DNA from: Dehalococcoides mccartyi 195
GTDB lineage: Bacteria; Chloroflexota; Dehalococcoidia; Dehalococcoidales; Dehalococcoidaceae
Length of the DNA stretch: 64,000 bases
NCBI RefSeq assembly: GCF_000011905.1
Contig: NC_002936.3
Coordinates: forward strand, 558,001-622,000
Reading direction: 5' to 3'
The translations under genes and the position numbers were made by a program. This document shows positions 42,676 to 51,344 of this stretch, piece after piece (positions within the stretch are counted from its first letter, which is position 1; every line of letters begins with the position of its first letter). The notes beneath the pieces were generated by a model. The model did not search any database. It saw only the letters and a program-made list of their open reading frames with translations, and was not told where the DNA came from.

Positions 42676-43767
42676 ATGGGTGTTAATACAAGTCTGAATA
42701 AAGAAAACTGCCCGGCAGTACCCGGCGGTCTGCACCCTCACTGGCAGGGCAGGCTTTATGCAATGCTCGGGTTGCTTGGATTGCTGCTGCTGGCGGCAAT
42801 CTTTGCTATTTCATTCGGCTCGGTTGAAGTGCCGTTTTTTACCACTATATCCATTATAATTTCAAAAATCCCCTTTATACATATCAGCCCTGACTGGACT
42901 GTAAATACCCAGACTATTATTTGGGATATCCGTTTGCCCAGAGTCCTGCTGGCCGGAGTGGTGGGTATGGCTTTGGCTGTGGCCGGGGCTACATATCAGG
43001 GGCTTTTCTGTAACCCTCTGGCAGACCCTTATCTTATCGGTGTGGCCCAAGGGGCGGCGGTAGGCGCTGTACTGGGGCTGATACTAGGTATCGGTTTTGA
43101 TATACTGGGTATTTTCGCAACCCCGCTGTTTGCCTTTGTGGGGGCGTTCGGGGCGGTAGGTGTTGTGTATATGCTGGCCAGGGTGGGAAACCGCCTTACG
43201 GTTACCACTTTGATACTGGCCGGTGTGGCACTGGGCTCATTCCTTACGGCTGTTGTATCGTATTTGATTACGGTCAGCGGCGACAAGATTCACTCTGTTA
43301 TGTTCTGGCTGATGGGCAGTTTTTCTATGGCTGCCTGGGACAGTGTAAAAATAGTTGTACCTATTGTAATCATAGGTACTATAGTTATACTTTTATTTGC
43401 CCGTTCGCTGAACCTTATTCAGCTGGGTGAAGAGCAGGCTCAGGAACTGGGGGTAGATGTGGAGCGGATGAAAATCTTCCTCCTTACGGCAGCTACCCTG
43501 ATAACAGCCGCAGCGGTATCTTTTGTGGGTATTATCGGTTTTGTGGGTATTATAGTTCCCCACGCCGTGAGACTAATCTGGGGGGCGGATTACCGTTTCC
43601 TGCTGCCGCTTTCGGCTCTGGTGGGGGCGGTATTTATGATAATGGCTGACATTGCCTCCCGTACGTTGGTTGCTCCCAATGAAATCCCGGTGGGGGCTAT
43701 TACGGCACTGGTGGGTGCGCCCTTTTTCCTGTATTTGCTTAGAAAACGCACCCGAATGCTCTTTTAG
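42676..43767 (+). CDS. btuC: Cobalamin ABC transporter permease BtuC
   Basis: This is a 363-residue permease with about ten hydrophobic segments. WDIRLPRVLLAGVVGMALAVAGATYQGLFCNPLADPYLIGVAQGA is the FecCD/BtuC signature, and IGFVGIIVPHAVRLIWGADYR the ATPase-contact loop. I chose the ATG at 42676 (MGVNTSLNKE) with AGG in the leader over the TTG at 42664. It ends 11 bases before btuD. Confidence 0.93.
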   Translation: MGVNTSLNKENCPAVPGGLHPHWQGRLYAMLGLLGLLLLAAIFAISFGSVEVPFFTTISIIISKIPFIHISPDWTVNTQTIIWDIRLPRVLLAGVVGMALAVAGATYQGLFCNPLADPYLIGVAQGAAVGAVLGLILGIGFDILGIFATPLFAFVGAFGAVGVVYMLARVGNRLTVTTLILAGVALGSFLTAVVSYLITVSGDKIHSVMFWLMGSFSMAAWDSVKIVVPIVIIGTIVILLFARSLNLIQLGEEQAQELGVDVERMKIFLLTAATLITAAAVSFVGIIGFVGIIVPHAVRLIWGADYRFLLPLSALVGAVFMIMADIASRTLVAPNEIPVGAITALVGAPFFLYLLRKRTRMLF

Positions 43768-43778
43768 GTATATGAAAA

Positions 43779-44603
43779 ATGTTTGAACTTGAAGTCCGGG
43801 ATATAACCCTGGCCTATGGTGCGGTTGATGTTTTGAGGAATGTCAGCTTTAAAACCATGCCCGGTGAAATGATAGGCTTGGTAGGGCTGAATGGTTCAGG
43901 CAAGTCTACCCTGATAAAATCTTTGGCCAGAGTTATAGAGCCGCGTCTGGGGCATATTTACATAAACGGGCGTGATTCGCGTACTATTCCCCGCCTGGAG
44001 CTGGCTAAGATGGTAGGGGTTGTGCCTCAGATACCGGTACTTCCCAGCGCTTTTACCGCTTTTGAGATTGTCCTGATGGGCCGAAACCCTCATATGGGAA
44101 CGTTTCAATATGAAAGCCGCAAGGATATTGCCATTGCCTGGGAGGCGATGGAGAGGGCAGGGGTACTGCATCTGGCTGAAAGACAAATAGGCGAACTTTC
44201 GGGTGGTGAAATACAAAGTGTAGTCATTGCCCGTTCGTTATGCCAGAAAACCGAGGCTATTTTGCTGGATGAGCCTACTTCCAATCTGGATATAGGCCGC
44301 CAGATAGAGGTACTTGACCTTATAAAATCAGAGTGCCGCGAACGGAATATTACCGTAATTGCCGCCCTGCACGACCTTAATCTGGCTGCCCACTATTGTG
44401 AAAGGCTGATACTTATTGATCACAACGGCATTCATGCAGACGGCAGTCCGGCCGAGGTAATAACCACTGAAAATATCAGCCGTGTTTACGGCCCCGGCAG
44501 TTATGTCCATACTCATCCCCTAAGCGGACTTCCGGCGGTACTGCCGCGTTTAGGTAATACCCGCTGTGCAAACGGCGAAAAGGGAGGCACGGGTGCCCGC
44601 TGA
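43779..44603 (+). CDS. btuD: Cobalamin ABC transporter ATPase BtuD
   Basis: This is a 274-residue ATPase. GLNGSGKSTLIKSL is Walker A, LSGGEIQSVVIARSL the signature, AILLDEPTSNLD Walker B and ALHDLN the switch. A C-terminal ~35-residue tail (GSYVHTHPLSGLPAVLPRLG) is unusual in length. The last 11 bases overlap cbiZ. With btuF and btuC it forms a complete importer; no outer membrane receptor is expected. Confidence 0.93.
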   Translation: MFELEVRDITLAYGAVDVLRNVSFKTMPGEMIGLVGLNGSGKSTLIKSLARVIEPRLGHIYINGRDSRTIPRLELAKMVGVVPQIPVLPSAFTAFEIVLMGRNPHMGTFQYESRKDIAIAWEAMERAGVLHLAERQIGELSGGEIQSVVIARSLCQKTEAILLDEPTSNLDIGRQIEVLDLIKSECRERNITVIAALHDLNLAAHYCERLILIDHNGIHADGSPAEVITTENISRVYGPGSYVHTHPLSGLPAVLPRLGNTRCANGEKGGTGAR

Positions 44604-45363
44604 GAAGGTAAATATCCGGACAGTTGCCGAATTTCACGGCATAAAGGCCGAGGTTATTGAGCATGAGGTCTGGGGTGTTCCCGCCAATGCTTTAGTGGTT
44701 ACTTTTCCCGAAGAACGGCGGGCACTTTCCGGCAGGCAGGGTTACCGCAAGGTCAAGGCAGTCTGCAATATTTATCTGCCGGATGCTATCTGGCCGCGTC
44801 TGCATAATGATAAATTAAGCTGGAATGGCTATTACCGTCAGGTTTTTTCCAAAGCCCTGAGTGCTATCGGCATTCCCCTTTCCAAAGTGCTGGTTTTATC
44901 CACCGGGGTTACCATGGACCATCTGGCCTTCCATGAAGAAAAACAGGGTGATTTATGGGTGGTGGTTCTGGCTACCGCCGGGGTGGAGTCTAATGCCTTA
45001 CGCATTGGGCAGGATAAGTCTTCGGGTATTGACCGTAACGGCAAGTTCAAACCCTTCGGCACTATAAATACTATTATTCTTACCAGTGAAAGCCTGCCGC
45101 AGTCTGCTCTGGCTTCCTGTTTTATAACCGCTACTGAGGCGAAGACTATCGCTTTGGATGAACTGGGTGTCATGAGTGCTTATACCCCCGGCCTAAAAGC
45201 CAGCGGCACCGGCACTGACCAGATAGTGGCAGTTTCCGGCACAGGTGACAAGGCAACCTACGTGGGCGGGCATACTTTGCTGGGTGAACTGATGGGGCGG
45301 AGTGTTACCCTGGCTATAAAAGAAGCCCTGACCAAGCGTATGGCCAGCAGAAAAGGGCATTAG
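44593..45363 (+). CDS. cbiZ: Adenosylcobinamide amidohydrolase CbiZ
   Basis: This is a 256-residue CbiZ, which cleaves the aminopropanol loop from adenosylcobinamide or from cobamides with unsuitable lower ligands, giving adenosylcobyric acid for rebuilding. STGVTMDHLAFHEEKQGDLWVVVLATAGVESNALR and TEAKTIALDELGV are family blocks. The GTG at 44593 has a perfect GGGAGG five bases upstream; a GTG at 44566 would only add residues inside btuD. Together with cobT it would let the cell remodel scavenged corrinoids to its preferred lower ligand. Confidence 0.9.
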   Translation: MPAEKVNIRTVAEFHGIKAEVIEHEVWGVPANALVVTFPEERRALSGRQGYRKVKAVCNIYLPDAIWPRLHNDKLSWNGYYRQVFSKALSAIGIPLSKVLVLSTGVTMDHLAFHEEKQGDLWVVVLATAGVESNALRIGQDKSSGIDRNGKFKPFGTINTIILTSESLPQSALASCFITATEAKTIALDELGVMSAYTPGLKASGTGTDQIVAVSGTGDKATYVGGHTLLGELMGRSVTLAIKEALTKRMASRKGH

Positions 45364-45364
45364 G

Positions 45365-46291
45365 TTGGAAGTCCTTTTTATATTCCTGCTGGCGCTCATT
45401 ATTGATTTGGTTTTTGGAGACCCGCCTAATGCTTTTCATCCGGTAGCCTATATGGGCAGGGTAATTGCCCTTTTTGAGCGGGCAGGGTTTAAGGGCGGTA
45501 GGGTCTACCAGTTTGTTTACGGTATAGTCATGGTTTTTATTGCCATGGCACTTTTTTTTATACCGGTATATTTTCTGCTGGACTGGCTGCATGGAGTAAA
45601 CAGTGTAGTTTACATAATAGTGTCGGCCGTTTTACTCAAGATGTGTTTTACGGTAACCGGCTTGCGTAAGGCCGCTTTGCTGATTAAACAATTGTTAGAA
45701 AAAGATGACATTGCCCAGGCCCGTTTTGAGCTCCGCTCACTGGTTTCACGTGATACCTCCAAACTGCCTCAGCCCAAACTGGTGGCGGCGGCGGTGGAAT
45801 CTGTGGCGGAGAGTATCGGAGACGGGTTTGTGGCGCCGCTCTTTTTCTTTCTGATATTCGGCGTGCCCGGTGTTATGGCCTACCGGGTAGTTAGCACCTT
45901 TGACAGCATGGTGGGTTACCGCGGCAAATACGAATATCTGGGCAAGTTTGCCGCCAGATTTGATGATGTGCTTAATTTTATTCCGGCCAGACTGTCTGCC
46001 TTGTGCATACTGATTGCCAGCTTATTTGGGCGTTACAGCCCGGCAGGGGCATGGCGGATAATGTGGCGTGACCACGCCAAGACCCAAAGCCCCAATGCCG
46101 GCTGGCCAATGGCGACTGCGGCCGGTGCCCTTGAAGTTTGTCTGGAAAAAGTGGGACACTACTCACTGGGGGATAATATCAGGGAGCTTGTTCCCCAAAC
46201 TATCAGCCGTTCGCTGCTGCTTATAAACAGTGCGGCCTTTATCTGGGTTTTAATAAGCGCGGGAGTGATTTATTTTGTCCGTATCGCCTAA
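45365..46291 (+). CDS. cbiB: Adenosylcobinamide-phosphate synthase CbiB
   Basis: This is a 308-residue membrane protein of the CbiB/CobD synthase family, which attaches aminopropanol phosphate to adenosylcobyric acid. DLVFGDPPNAFHPVAYMGR is the N-terminal signature, and VESVAESIGDGFVAPLFFF with YRGKYEYLGKFAARFDDVLNFIPAR the centre. It starts with TTG at 45365, one base after the cbiZ stop. The end overlaps cobD by 17 bases. Its substrate is supplied by CbiZ and CobD. Confidence 0.93.
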   Translation: MEVLFIFLLALIIDLVFGDPPNAFHPVAYMGRVIALFERAGFKGGRVYQFVYGIVMVFIAMALFFIPVYFLLDWLHGVNSVVYIIVSAVLLKMCFTVTGLRKAALLIKQLLEKDDIAQARFELRSLVSRDTSKLPQPKLVAAAVESVAESIGDGFVAPLFFFLIFGVPGVMAYRVVSTFDSMVGYRGKYEYLGKFAARFDDVLNFIPARLSALCILIASLFGRYSPAGAWRIMWRDHAKTQSPNAGWPMATAAGALEVCLEKVGHYSLGDNIRELVPQTISRSLLLINSAAFIWVLISAGVIYFVRIA

Positions 46292-47381
46292 GCCGCAGGT
46301 AGAAAAATTAAAGCCGTGTTACCACGGCGGGCCGAACTATGCCGAGCTTAGAAAACTGGGTATCAGCCCGGATGCGGTTATGGATTTTTCGGTAAGCTCA
46401 AATCCCTATCCGGCACCTGTTGAGCTCAAAAACGCCCTTTGCTCTTTGGTTATTGACCGCTACCCTGATTCAGATTCTGCCGAACTAAAAGAATACCTGG
46501 CAGGCAGGCTTTCACTTAAGCCCGAAAACCTGATTATGGGCAACGGCTCTATGGAAATTATCCGTCTGGTTGCCGGGGCATATTTCGGGGTGGGGGATAC
46601 GGTTTTAATACTCAAACCCACCTTCGGGGAATATGAACTGGCAGCAGAAGTGGCCGGTGCGGATATAATTGAGCAGTGGGCAGACGAAGAGAGCGGCTTT
46701 AAGTTTGATTTGGATTTAACCTGCCGCATTATTAAAAAACACCAGCCCAAAGCGGTATTTATCTGCAATCCCAATAACCCTACCGGGGTTTATCTTTCCA
46801 AAGCGGATATTGAAAAAGTGCTGAGCGTCTGCACTGATACCCTGCTGGTGCTGGACGAAGCTTATATAGCCTTTGCTGAAGGCGGCTGGAAATCAACAGA
46901 TTTGCTCGAAACGGGCAATATTATAGTTATCCGCTCTATGACCAAAGATTGCGCTTTGGCCGGGCTGAGGCTTGGTTATGGCATGGCTTCGGCGGAGATA
47001 ATAACCAACCTCAAAAAGGTCTGTCCGCCGTGGAATGTTAATTCTGCCGCCCAGAAAGCCGGGCTTGTTTGCCTGTGTCACCCCAGCTATCTGGCGGAAT
47101 CTGAGAAAAAGATAAAGGCCTCTAAGGAGTATCTCAGGCAGGGTTTTGCAGGCTTGGGCTTTAGAGTGCTGCCCTCCGAGACCAATTTTTTCCTGCTGAA
47201 AGTGAAAAAGGCCGCGGATTTCCGTTCGGCACTCCTTAAGCACGGGCTTATGGTGCGGGACTGCACTTCATTCGGCTTGCCACAGTATGTCCGTATTGCT
47301 CCCCGCACCCAAAGTGAGTGTGAACGCCTGCTTGCGGTTGCGGCTGAATTGAAAAGTAAGTCTGAGATTTATCCAGCCTGA
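46275..47381 (+). CDS. cobD: L-threonine-O-3-phosphate decarboxylase CobD
   Basis: This is a 368-residue PLP aminotransferase-fold enzyme that makes aminopropanol phosphate for CbiB. FSVSSNPYPAPVELK, FICNPNNPTGVYLS and the PLP lysine in SMTKDCALAGLRLGYG are typical; HisC is a close relative, but the operon decides for CobD. The start is TTG at 46275 with GGGAG nine bases upstream, within the cbiB end. It is the last gene under the tandem riboswitches. Confidence 0.85.
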   Translation: MSVSPKPQVEKLKPCYHGGPNYAELRKLGISPDAVMDFSVSSNPYPAPVELKNALCSLVIDRYPDSDSAELKEYLAGRLSLKPENLIMGNGSMEIIRLVAGAYFGVGDTVLILKPTFGEYELAAEVAGADIIEQWADEESGFKFDLDLTCRIIKKHQPKAVFICNPNNPTGVYLSKADIEKVLSVCTDTLLVLDEAYIAFAEGGWKSTDLLETGNIIVIRSMTKDCALAGLRLGYGMASAEIITNLKKVCPPWNVNSAAQKAGLVCLCHPSYLAESEKKIKASKEYLRQGFAGLGFRVLPSETNFFLLKVKKAADFRSALLKHGLMVRDCTSFGLPQYVRIAPRTQSECERLLAVAAELKSKSEIYPA

Positions 47382-47410
47382 TTGACTGACAGGGTTTTGT
47401 CTGATATAGT
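47382..47410 (+). promoter_or_regulatory. Promoter of cobT and its riboswitch
   Basis: TTGACT (47382-47387), 17 bases and TATAGT (47405-47410) with an upstream TG start just after the cobD stop. The predicted start near 47417 is the first base of the aptamer. Confidence 0.78.
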
Positions 47411-47416
47411 TTTTAA

Positions 47417-47600
47417 TGGTGATTAGCAAACGGAACACGGTTTGAATCCGTGGCGGTCCCGCCGCTGTAACCGGGGACTTTGGTTTCTTAAAGCACTTTT
47501 TGTGCGGCCACTGTCAGGGCAGTACCCTGATGGGAAGGGCGGAACCGGGGGATAATCCGGAAGCCAGAAGACGTGTTAACACCAAACCGGATACCTGATG
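47417..47600 (+). ncRNA. Cobalamin riboswitch before cobT
   Basis: TGGTG (47417-47421) and CACCA (47580-47584) form P1. The core shows CACGGTTTGAATCCGTGGCGG, CCGCCGCTGTAA and GGAAGCCAGAAGAC. A long side arm (47480-47550) contains two hairpins, so this one is built differently from the tandem pair. It is followed by a terminator. Confidence 0.93.
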
Positions 47601-47602
47601 GT

Positions 47603-47656
47603 AAAGGGGCCGGCTCATCTTGAAGATATTTTGAGATGTGCCAGCCCCTTTTTTAT
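47603..47656 (+). terminator. Terminator of the cobT riboswitch
   Basis: AAAGGGGC, GGC and CATCT pair with AGATG, GCC and GCCCCTTT around a short loop, followed by six T, a classical expression platform for transcription control. The ~95 bases after it hold an orphan GAGGAGG (47671-47677) without a start codon in range. Confidence 0.9.
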
Positions 47657-47750
47657 TTGGGCAGGCGCCAGAGGAGGATAAACTGAGCATAGCCTGAAAT
47701 ACCACCATGGATATTATGACCAAAGTTTGTAATATAGGAGTTTTAAAAAT

Positions 47751-48809
47751 ATGGAACTATTAAATGCAACACTGGCAAAGATACACGGGCTTGATAAAGA
47801 GGCCATGACCAAGGCTCAGGCCCATCAGGATATCCTGACTAAACCACAGGGTTCTTTAGGCAAGCTGGAAGCCATTGCGGTTCAGCTTGCAGGCATTCAG
47901 GGGAATGCTAAGCCCCAAACTGCCCGCAAAGCCATTATCACCATGGCTGGCGACCACGGTATTATTGATGAAAAGTTTCACAACTGGCCCAAAGAAGTAA
48001 CCGCCCAGATGCTGCAAAATTTCGCCCATGGCGGTGCCGCCATAAATGTCCTTTCCAGACAGGTGGGGGCGCGTAATGTGGTGGTTGCTTTGGGGGTGGC
48101 CACCCCCATGGCGGAAGACCCGAATATAATCAACCGCAATATTGCCCCCGGTACCAATAACATGGTTTACGGTCCGGCTATGACCCGCGAGCAGGCGGTA
48201 AAAGCTATTGAAACAGGTATAGAGATTGTAAACGCCGAGGTTAAAAAGGGGCTGGATTTGGTAGGTACCGGTGATATGGGTATCGGCAATACTTCCCCTT
48301 CCGCCGCTATCTGCTCTGTCATTACCGGGCGGTCACTTGAAGAGGTAACCGGGCGGGGTACCGGTGCGTCAGACGAGCAGATGAAGCTGAAACGCAATGC
48401 CATTGCCAAGGCAATTGCCCTTAACAAACCCAATGCCCAAGATGCGCTGGATGTGCTGTCCAAGGTGGGCGGCTATGAAATAGGCGGTCTGGCAGGAGTA
48501 ATACTGGGTGCGGCAGCCAACAGAGTGGGGGTGGTTGTAGACGGCTTTATTTCAGGTGCGGCGGCACTTATTGCGTATACTATCTGCCCGCAGGCAAAGG
48601 ACTTTATGTTTGCCGCTCACCAGTCGGTAGAGCCGGGACACCGTATTTTGCTTGAACACATGGGGCTGGATGCTATTTTGAAAATGGATATGCGGCTGGG
48701 TGAAGGCACTGGTGCCGCCCTTGCCATGAATATTATCGAAGCATCCAACCGTATCCAGCACGAGATGGCCTCTTTTGCAGATGCCGGGGTTTCCGAAAAG
48801 CAAAGTTAG
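47751..48809 (+). CDS. cobT: Nicotinate-nucleotide:dimethylbenzimidazole phosphoribosyltransferase
   Basis: This is a 352-residue CobT that activates the lower-ligand base of cobamides as alpha-ribazole phosphate. LTKPQGSLGKLEAIAVQLAGIQG opens the domain, ITMAGDHGI and FAHGGAAINVL follow, GTGDMGIGNTSPSAAI is the phosphate loop, and GEGTGAALAMNII holds the catalytic Glu. Full length. It is the first gene after the third riboswitch, with TAGGAG in the leader. Its specificity decides which lower ligand is attached. Confidence 0.95.
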   Translation: MELLNATLAKIHGLDKEAMTKAQAHQDILTKPQGSLGKLEAIAVQLAGIQGNAKPQTARKAIITMAGDHGIIDEKFHNWPKEVTAQMLQNFAHGGAAINVLSRQVGARNVVVALGVATPMAEDPNIINRNIAPGTNNMVYGPAMTREQAVKAIETGIEIVNAEVKKGLDLVGTGDMGIGNTSPSAAICSVITGRSLEEVTGRGTGASDEQMKLKRNAIAKAIALNKPNAQDALDVLSKVGGYEIGGLAGVILGAAANRVGVVVDGFISGAAALIAYTICPQAKDFMFAAHQSVEPGHRILLEHMGLDAILKMDMRLGEGTGAALAMNIIEASNRIQHEMASFADAGVSEKQS

Positions 48810-48817
48810 GTGTATTC

Positions 48818-48826
48818 TGGTATAAT
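48818..48826 (+). promoter_or_regulatory. Possible internal promoter before cobS
   Basis: TGGTATAAT is an extended -10 in the 37-base gap between cobT and cobS. A start near 48833 would leave GAGG in a 14-base leader and would let cobSCU be made independently of the riboswitch. Confidence 0.5.
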
Positions 48827-48846
48827 CCCGGTTTGAGGAAATATAT

Positions 48847-49611
48847 ATGGGTTCATTCTTAGCGGCTTTCCGCTTTCTTACCAATATACCTGTACCCTGG
48901 CTGAAAGAAGACTGGCAGGGGGAGAAGTCACATCTGGATTTTGCCCGCTCACTTGGCTTCTACCCCCTGGTGGGTTTAATTGTCGGGTTGATACTGGCCG
49001 TTTTGGGCTGGGTTTTCAGCCTTTTTTTACCGGATGTACTTACGGCCGCTTTGCTGACAGTAAGCCTGGTGGTGATTACCGGCGGTTTGCATCTTGACGG
49101 CCTGACAGATACCTTTGACGGTATTGCCGCCGGCCACAAGTCCTTTGAACGCGCCCAGGAGGTAATGCATTTGCCGGGGGTGGGGGCTATCGGGGTACTT
49201 GCGGCAATCTGCCTGTTACTTTCAAAGTTTGCCGCTATCGTTAGCCTTCCTTCAGGCAGTTTCATAACCGGGCTTATCCTGTTTCCTGTAATCAGCCGCT
49301 GGGCTATGGTCTATGCGGTGGTTTGTTACCCGTATGTCAGGTCACAGGGTTTGGGCAAAGAGCTTAAGGGCGGGTCTGCAAAAGCCAGCTTGTGGCTTGC
49401 TACCATTTTCTGTCTGGCAGTCTGTGTAATACTGGGTGGCTGGGCAGGGTTGCTGGCTATGTTCGGCAGCTGGCTGCTGATTATGTATCTGGCATCTTTC
49501 TTCAGACGCAGGCTTGGCGGACTAAACGGGGATACTTACGGCTCAATTAACGAGTTTACCGAGGTAGCGGCGCTGATATTTATAGTGGCCTTGTCCGGGT
49601 ATTTCAGCTGA
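48847..49611 (+). CDS. cobS: Cobalamin synthase CobS
   Basis: This is a 254-residue membrane enzyme that joins adenosyl-GDP-cobinamide to alpha-ribazole (phosphate). FLTNIPVPWLK, then GLHLDGLTDTFDGIAAG with the metal-binding Asp residues, and RRRLGGLNGDTYGSINEFTEVA with the second acidic motif are the hallmarks. There are about six membrane segments. GAGG precedes the ATG. Confidence 0.94.
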   Translation: MGSFLAAFRFLTNIPVPWLKEDWQGEKSHLDFARSLGFYPLVGLIVGLILAVLGWVFSLFLPDVLTAALLTVSLVVITGGLHLDGLTDTFDGIAAGHKSFERAQEVMHLPGVGAIGVLAAICLLLSKFAAIVSLPSGSFITGLILFPVISRWAMVYAVVCYPYVRSQGLGKELKGGSAKASLWLATIFCLAVCVILGGWAGLLAMFGSWLLIMYLASFFRRRLGGLNGDTYGSINEFTEVAALIFIVALSGYFS

Positions 49612-49630
49612 AATAGAGGGAGTTTATAGC

Positions 49631-50233
49631 ATGAAACTGATACTGGTGCGTCACGGGGAGACCGAAACAGATAACTGCCGCTGTTACTGGGGGCATAGTG
49701 ATATCGGCCTTTCAGACTCCGGCCATGCTCAGGCTAACTCCCTGCGGGAATATTTGTCTGCGGTCAGGATAGATGCCATTTATTCCAGCCCTCTTAAACG
49801 CTGCATGGAAACTGCTGAAACCATTGCCTACGGGCGGCCTCTTTCAGTCAATAAAAATAATGACCTGAAGGAAATAGATTTCGGGCGGGTAGAGGGCCTT
49901 ACCTACGATGATGTTTTAGAACGCTACCCGGATATTGCCCAGAAATGGGCTGAGGGCAGTTTTGACGTGCATTTCCCGGACGGGGAAGGCATGGAACATT
50001 TTGCCCAGCGGGTTGTTAAATTTGTAAAAATGCTCTCCAAGCACCGGGAGGATGAGACTTTATTACTGGTGGGGCACGGGGGTGTTTTCCGTATCCTTAT
50101 CTGCCATTTTCTGGGCATTGATTACAAACACTGGTGGCAGTTTACGCTGGGTGTTGGCTCGGTAACTGTTCTGGATATTTATCCCGAGGGGTCTATACTG
50201 GAAAAACTGAACGATAAATCCCATCTGGGCTGA
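49631..50233 (+). CDS. cobC: Alpha-ribazole phosphatase, histidine phosphatase family
   Basis: This is a 200-residue phosphatase with LVRHGETETD (catalytic His) at the start, IYSSPLKRCMETAETIA, and LLVGHGGVFRIL (second His). It removes the 5'-phosphate from the lower-ligand nucleotide. The family also contains general phosphoglycerate mutase-like enzymes; the position between cobS and cobU decides for CobC. It starts 20 bases after cobS. Confidence 0.87.
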   Translation: MKLILVRHGETETDNCRCYWGHSDIGLSDSGHAQANSLREYLSAVRIDAIYSSPLKRCMETAETIAYGRPLSVNKNNDLKEIDFGRVEGLTYDDVLERYPDIAQKWAEGSFDVHFPDGEGMEHFAQRVVKFVKMLSKHREDETLLLVGHGGVFRILICHFLGIDYKHWWQFTLGVGSVTVLDIYPEGSILEKLNDKSHLG

Positions 50234-50286
50234 TTTTTAACTTTTGTTCAGGCAGGGCGTTTTTATAATACCGGAGGGTCATTAAA

Positions 50287-50853
50287 ATGAATTATTTACT
50301 TATCGGCGGTGCCCGCAGCGGCAAAAGCAGTTATGCGGAGGAACTGGCCAAATCCATAGGTGGCAATATTGTGTTTGTGGCAACAGCCGAAGCCGGTGAT
50401 GATGAAATGAAAACCCGTATCCTGCGGCATCAGCAGGCCCGTCCGCCTGAGTGGGGTCTTATAGAGGCCAGTCTGGGGGTGGGTGAAAAAATAAGCGCTC
50501 ACGGGAAAAATGCCGATGTGATTATACTGGACTGCATTACCCTGCTGGTAAATAACATAATGTGCCGGTATATGCTTGAACATGGTGATGAGCTTACCGG
50601 TGATGCGGCTGACTATCTGGATGCGGCGGTTAAAAAAGAAATAAACGATGTTATAAAAGCTATGGAAAAGACGGGTGCGTCATTTATTGTGGTGACCAAT
50701 GACGTGGGTGCGGGGCTTATCCCCCCTAATGCCATGGCCAGAATTTACCGGGATTTGCTGGGCAGGGCAAACCAGATGCTGGGTGCATATGTGGAATATG
50801 TGTACCTTATGGTGGCCGGACTGCCCATGCAGGTTAAGCCTTTGCTCCGCTAG
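50287..50853 (+). CDS. cobU: Adenosylcobinamide kinase/guanylyltransferase
   Basis: This 188-residue bifunctional enzyme phosphorylates adenosylcobinamide and then transfers GMP. IGGARSGKSSYAEELA is the P-loop and RILRHQQARPPEW contains the guanylylated His. VTNDVGAGLIPPN is also conserved. It closes the cobT-cobS-cobC-cobU group, followed by a bidirectional terminator. GGAGGG precedes the ATG. Confidence 0.94.
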   Translation: MNYLLIGGARSGKSSYAEELAKSIGGNIVFVATAEAGDDEMKTRILRHQQARPPEWGLIEASLGVGEKISAHGKNADVIILDCITLLVNNIMCRYMLEHGDELTGDAADYLDAAVKKEINDVIKAMEKTGASFIVVTNDVGAGLIPPNAMARIYRDLLGRANQMLGAYVEYVYLMVAGLPMQVKPLLR

Positions 50854-50881
50854 GGGCAATTTTATAGTAAAAAGAATATGA

Positions 50882-50911
50882 AAAACCCCCGCTAAAGACG
50901 GGGGCTTTTGT
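50882..50911. terminator. Bidirectional terminator between cobU and trxA
   Basis: AAAACCCCCG pairs with CGGGGGCTTTT around a seven-base loop. T-runs occur on both strands, so it can stop both convergent transcripts. Confidence 0.88.
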
Positions 50912-50930
50912 TTATAGGGTATTAAAAAAT

Positions 50931-51254
50931 TTACTTCTGGAGTAACTGGTCAATCTTCTGGCTTAAGGCAGATTCGGGTACTGCACCTACCACCATGTCA
51001 GCTACCTGACCGCTCTTGAAAAACAGCAGGGTAGGTATGGACATAACCCGGTATTGGGCGGCAGTAGTTTTATTTTCATCTACATTCAGCTTGCAAAATT
51101 TAAACTTGCCTTCGTATTTAGTAGATAATTTGTCTATTATGGGGGCTACCATGCGGCAGGGGCCGCACCACGGTGCCCAAAAATCTACCAGCACGGGTTT
51201 ATCTGATTTTAGTACCTCGGCCGCAAAACTCTGGTCGGTTATTTCCATTACCAT
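50931..51254 (-). CDS. trxA: Thioredoxin
   Basis: This is a 107-residue thioredoxin of classical length. [15 protein letters not shown] holds the redox pair, IIDKLSTKY and [12 protein letters not shown] the cis-Pro loop. It supplies reducing power to cytoplasmic enzymes; the class II RNR and CcdA encoded in this window are possible partners. TAAGGAG precedes the start. No thioredoxin reductase gene is nearby. Confidence 0.95.
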   Translation of the reverse strand: MVMEITDQSFAAEVLKSDKPVLVDFWAPWCGPCRMVAPIIDKLSTKYEGKFKFCKLNVDENKTTAAQYRVMSIPTLLFFKSGQVADMVVGAVPESALSQKIDQLLQK

Positions 51255-51344
51255 CTTGTTTCTCCTTAGTGTATATTCCTGTCTCTTTTAATACTACTTT
51301 GAGGTTCATTTGCTGTCAAGGCGGCCCGAAACTGGCATCAGGCT

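Noticed and set aside
47707-47763. 18-codon upstream frame in the cobT leader
   Set aside because: It lacks a ribosome site at a workable distance and has no recognisable leader-peptide feature.
50242-50269. Possible promoter before cobU (TATAAT at 50264)
   Set aside because: Its predicted start near 50276 would fall inside the GGAGGG ribosome site, and the best -35 has a spacer of 14.
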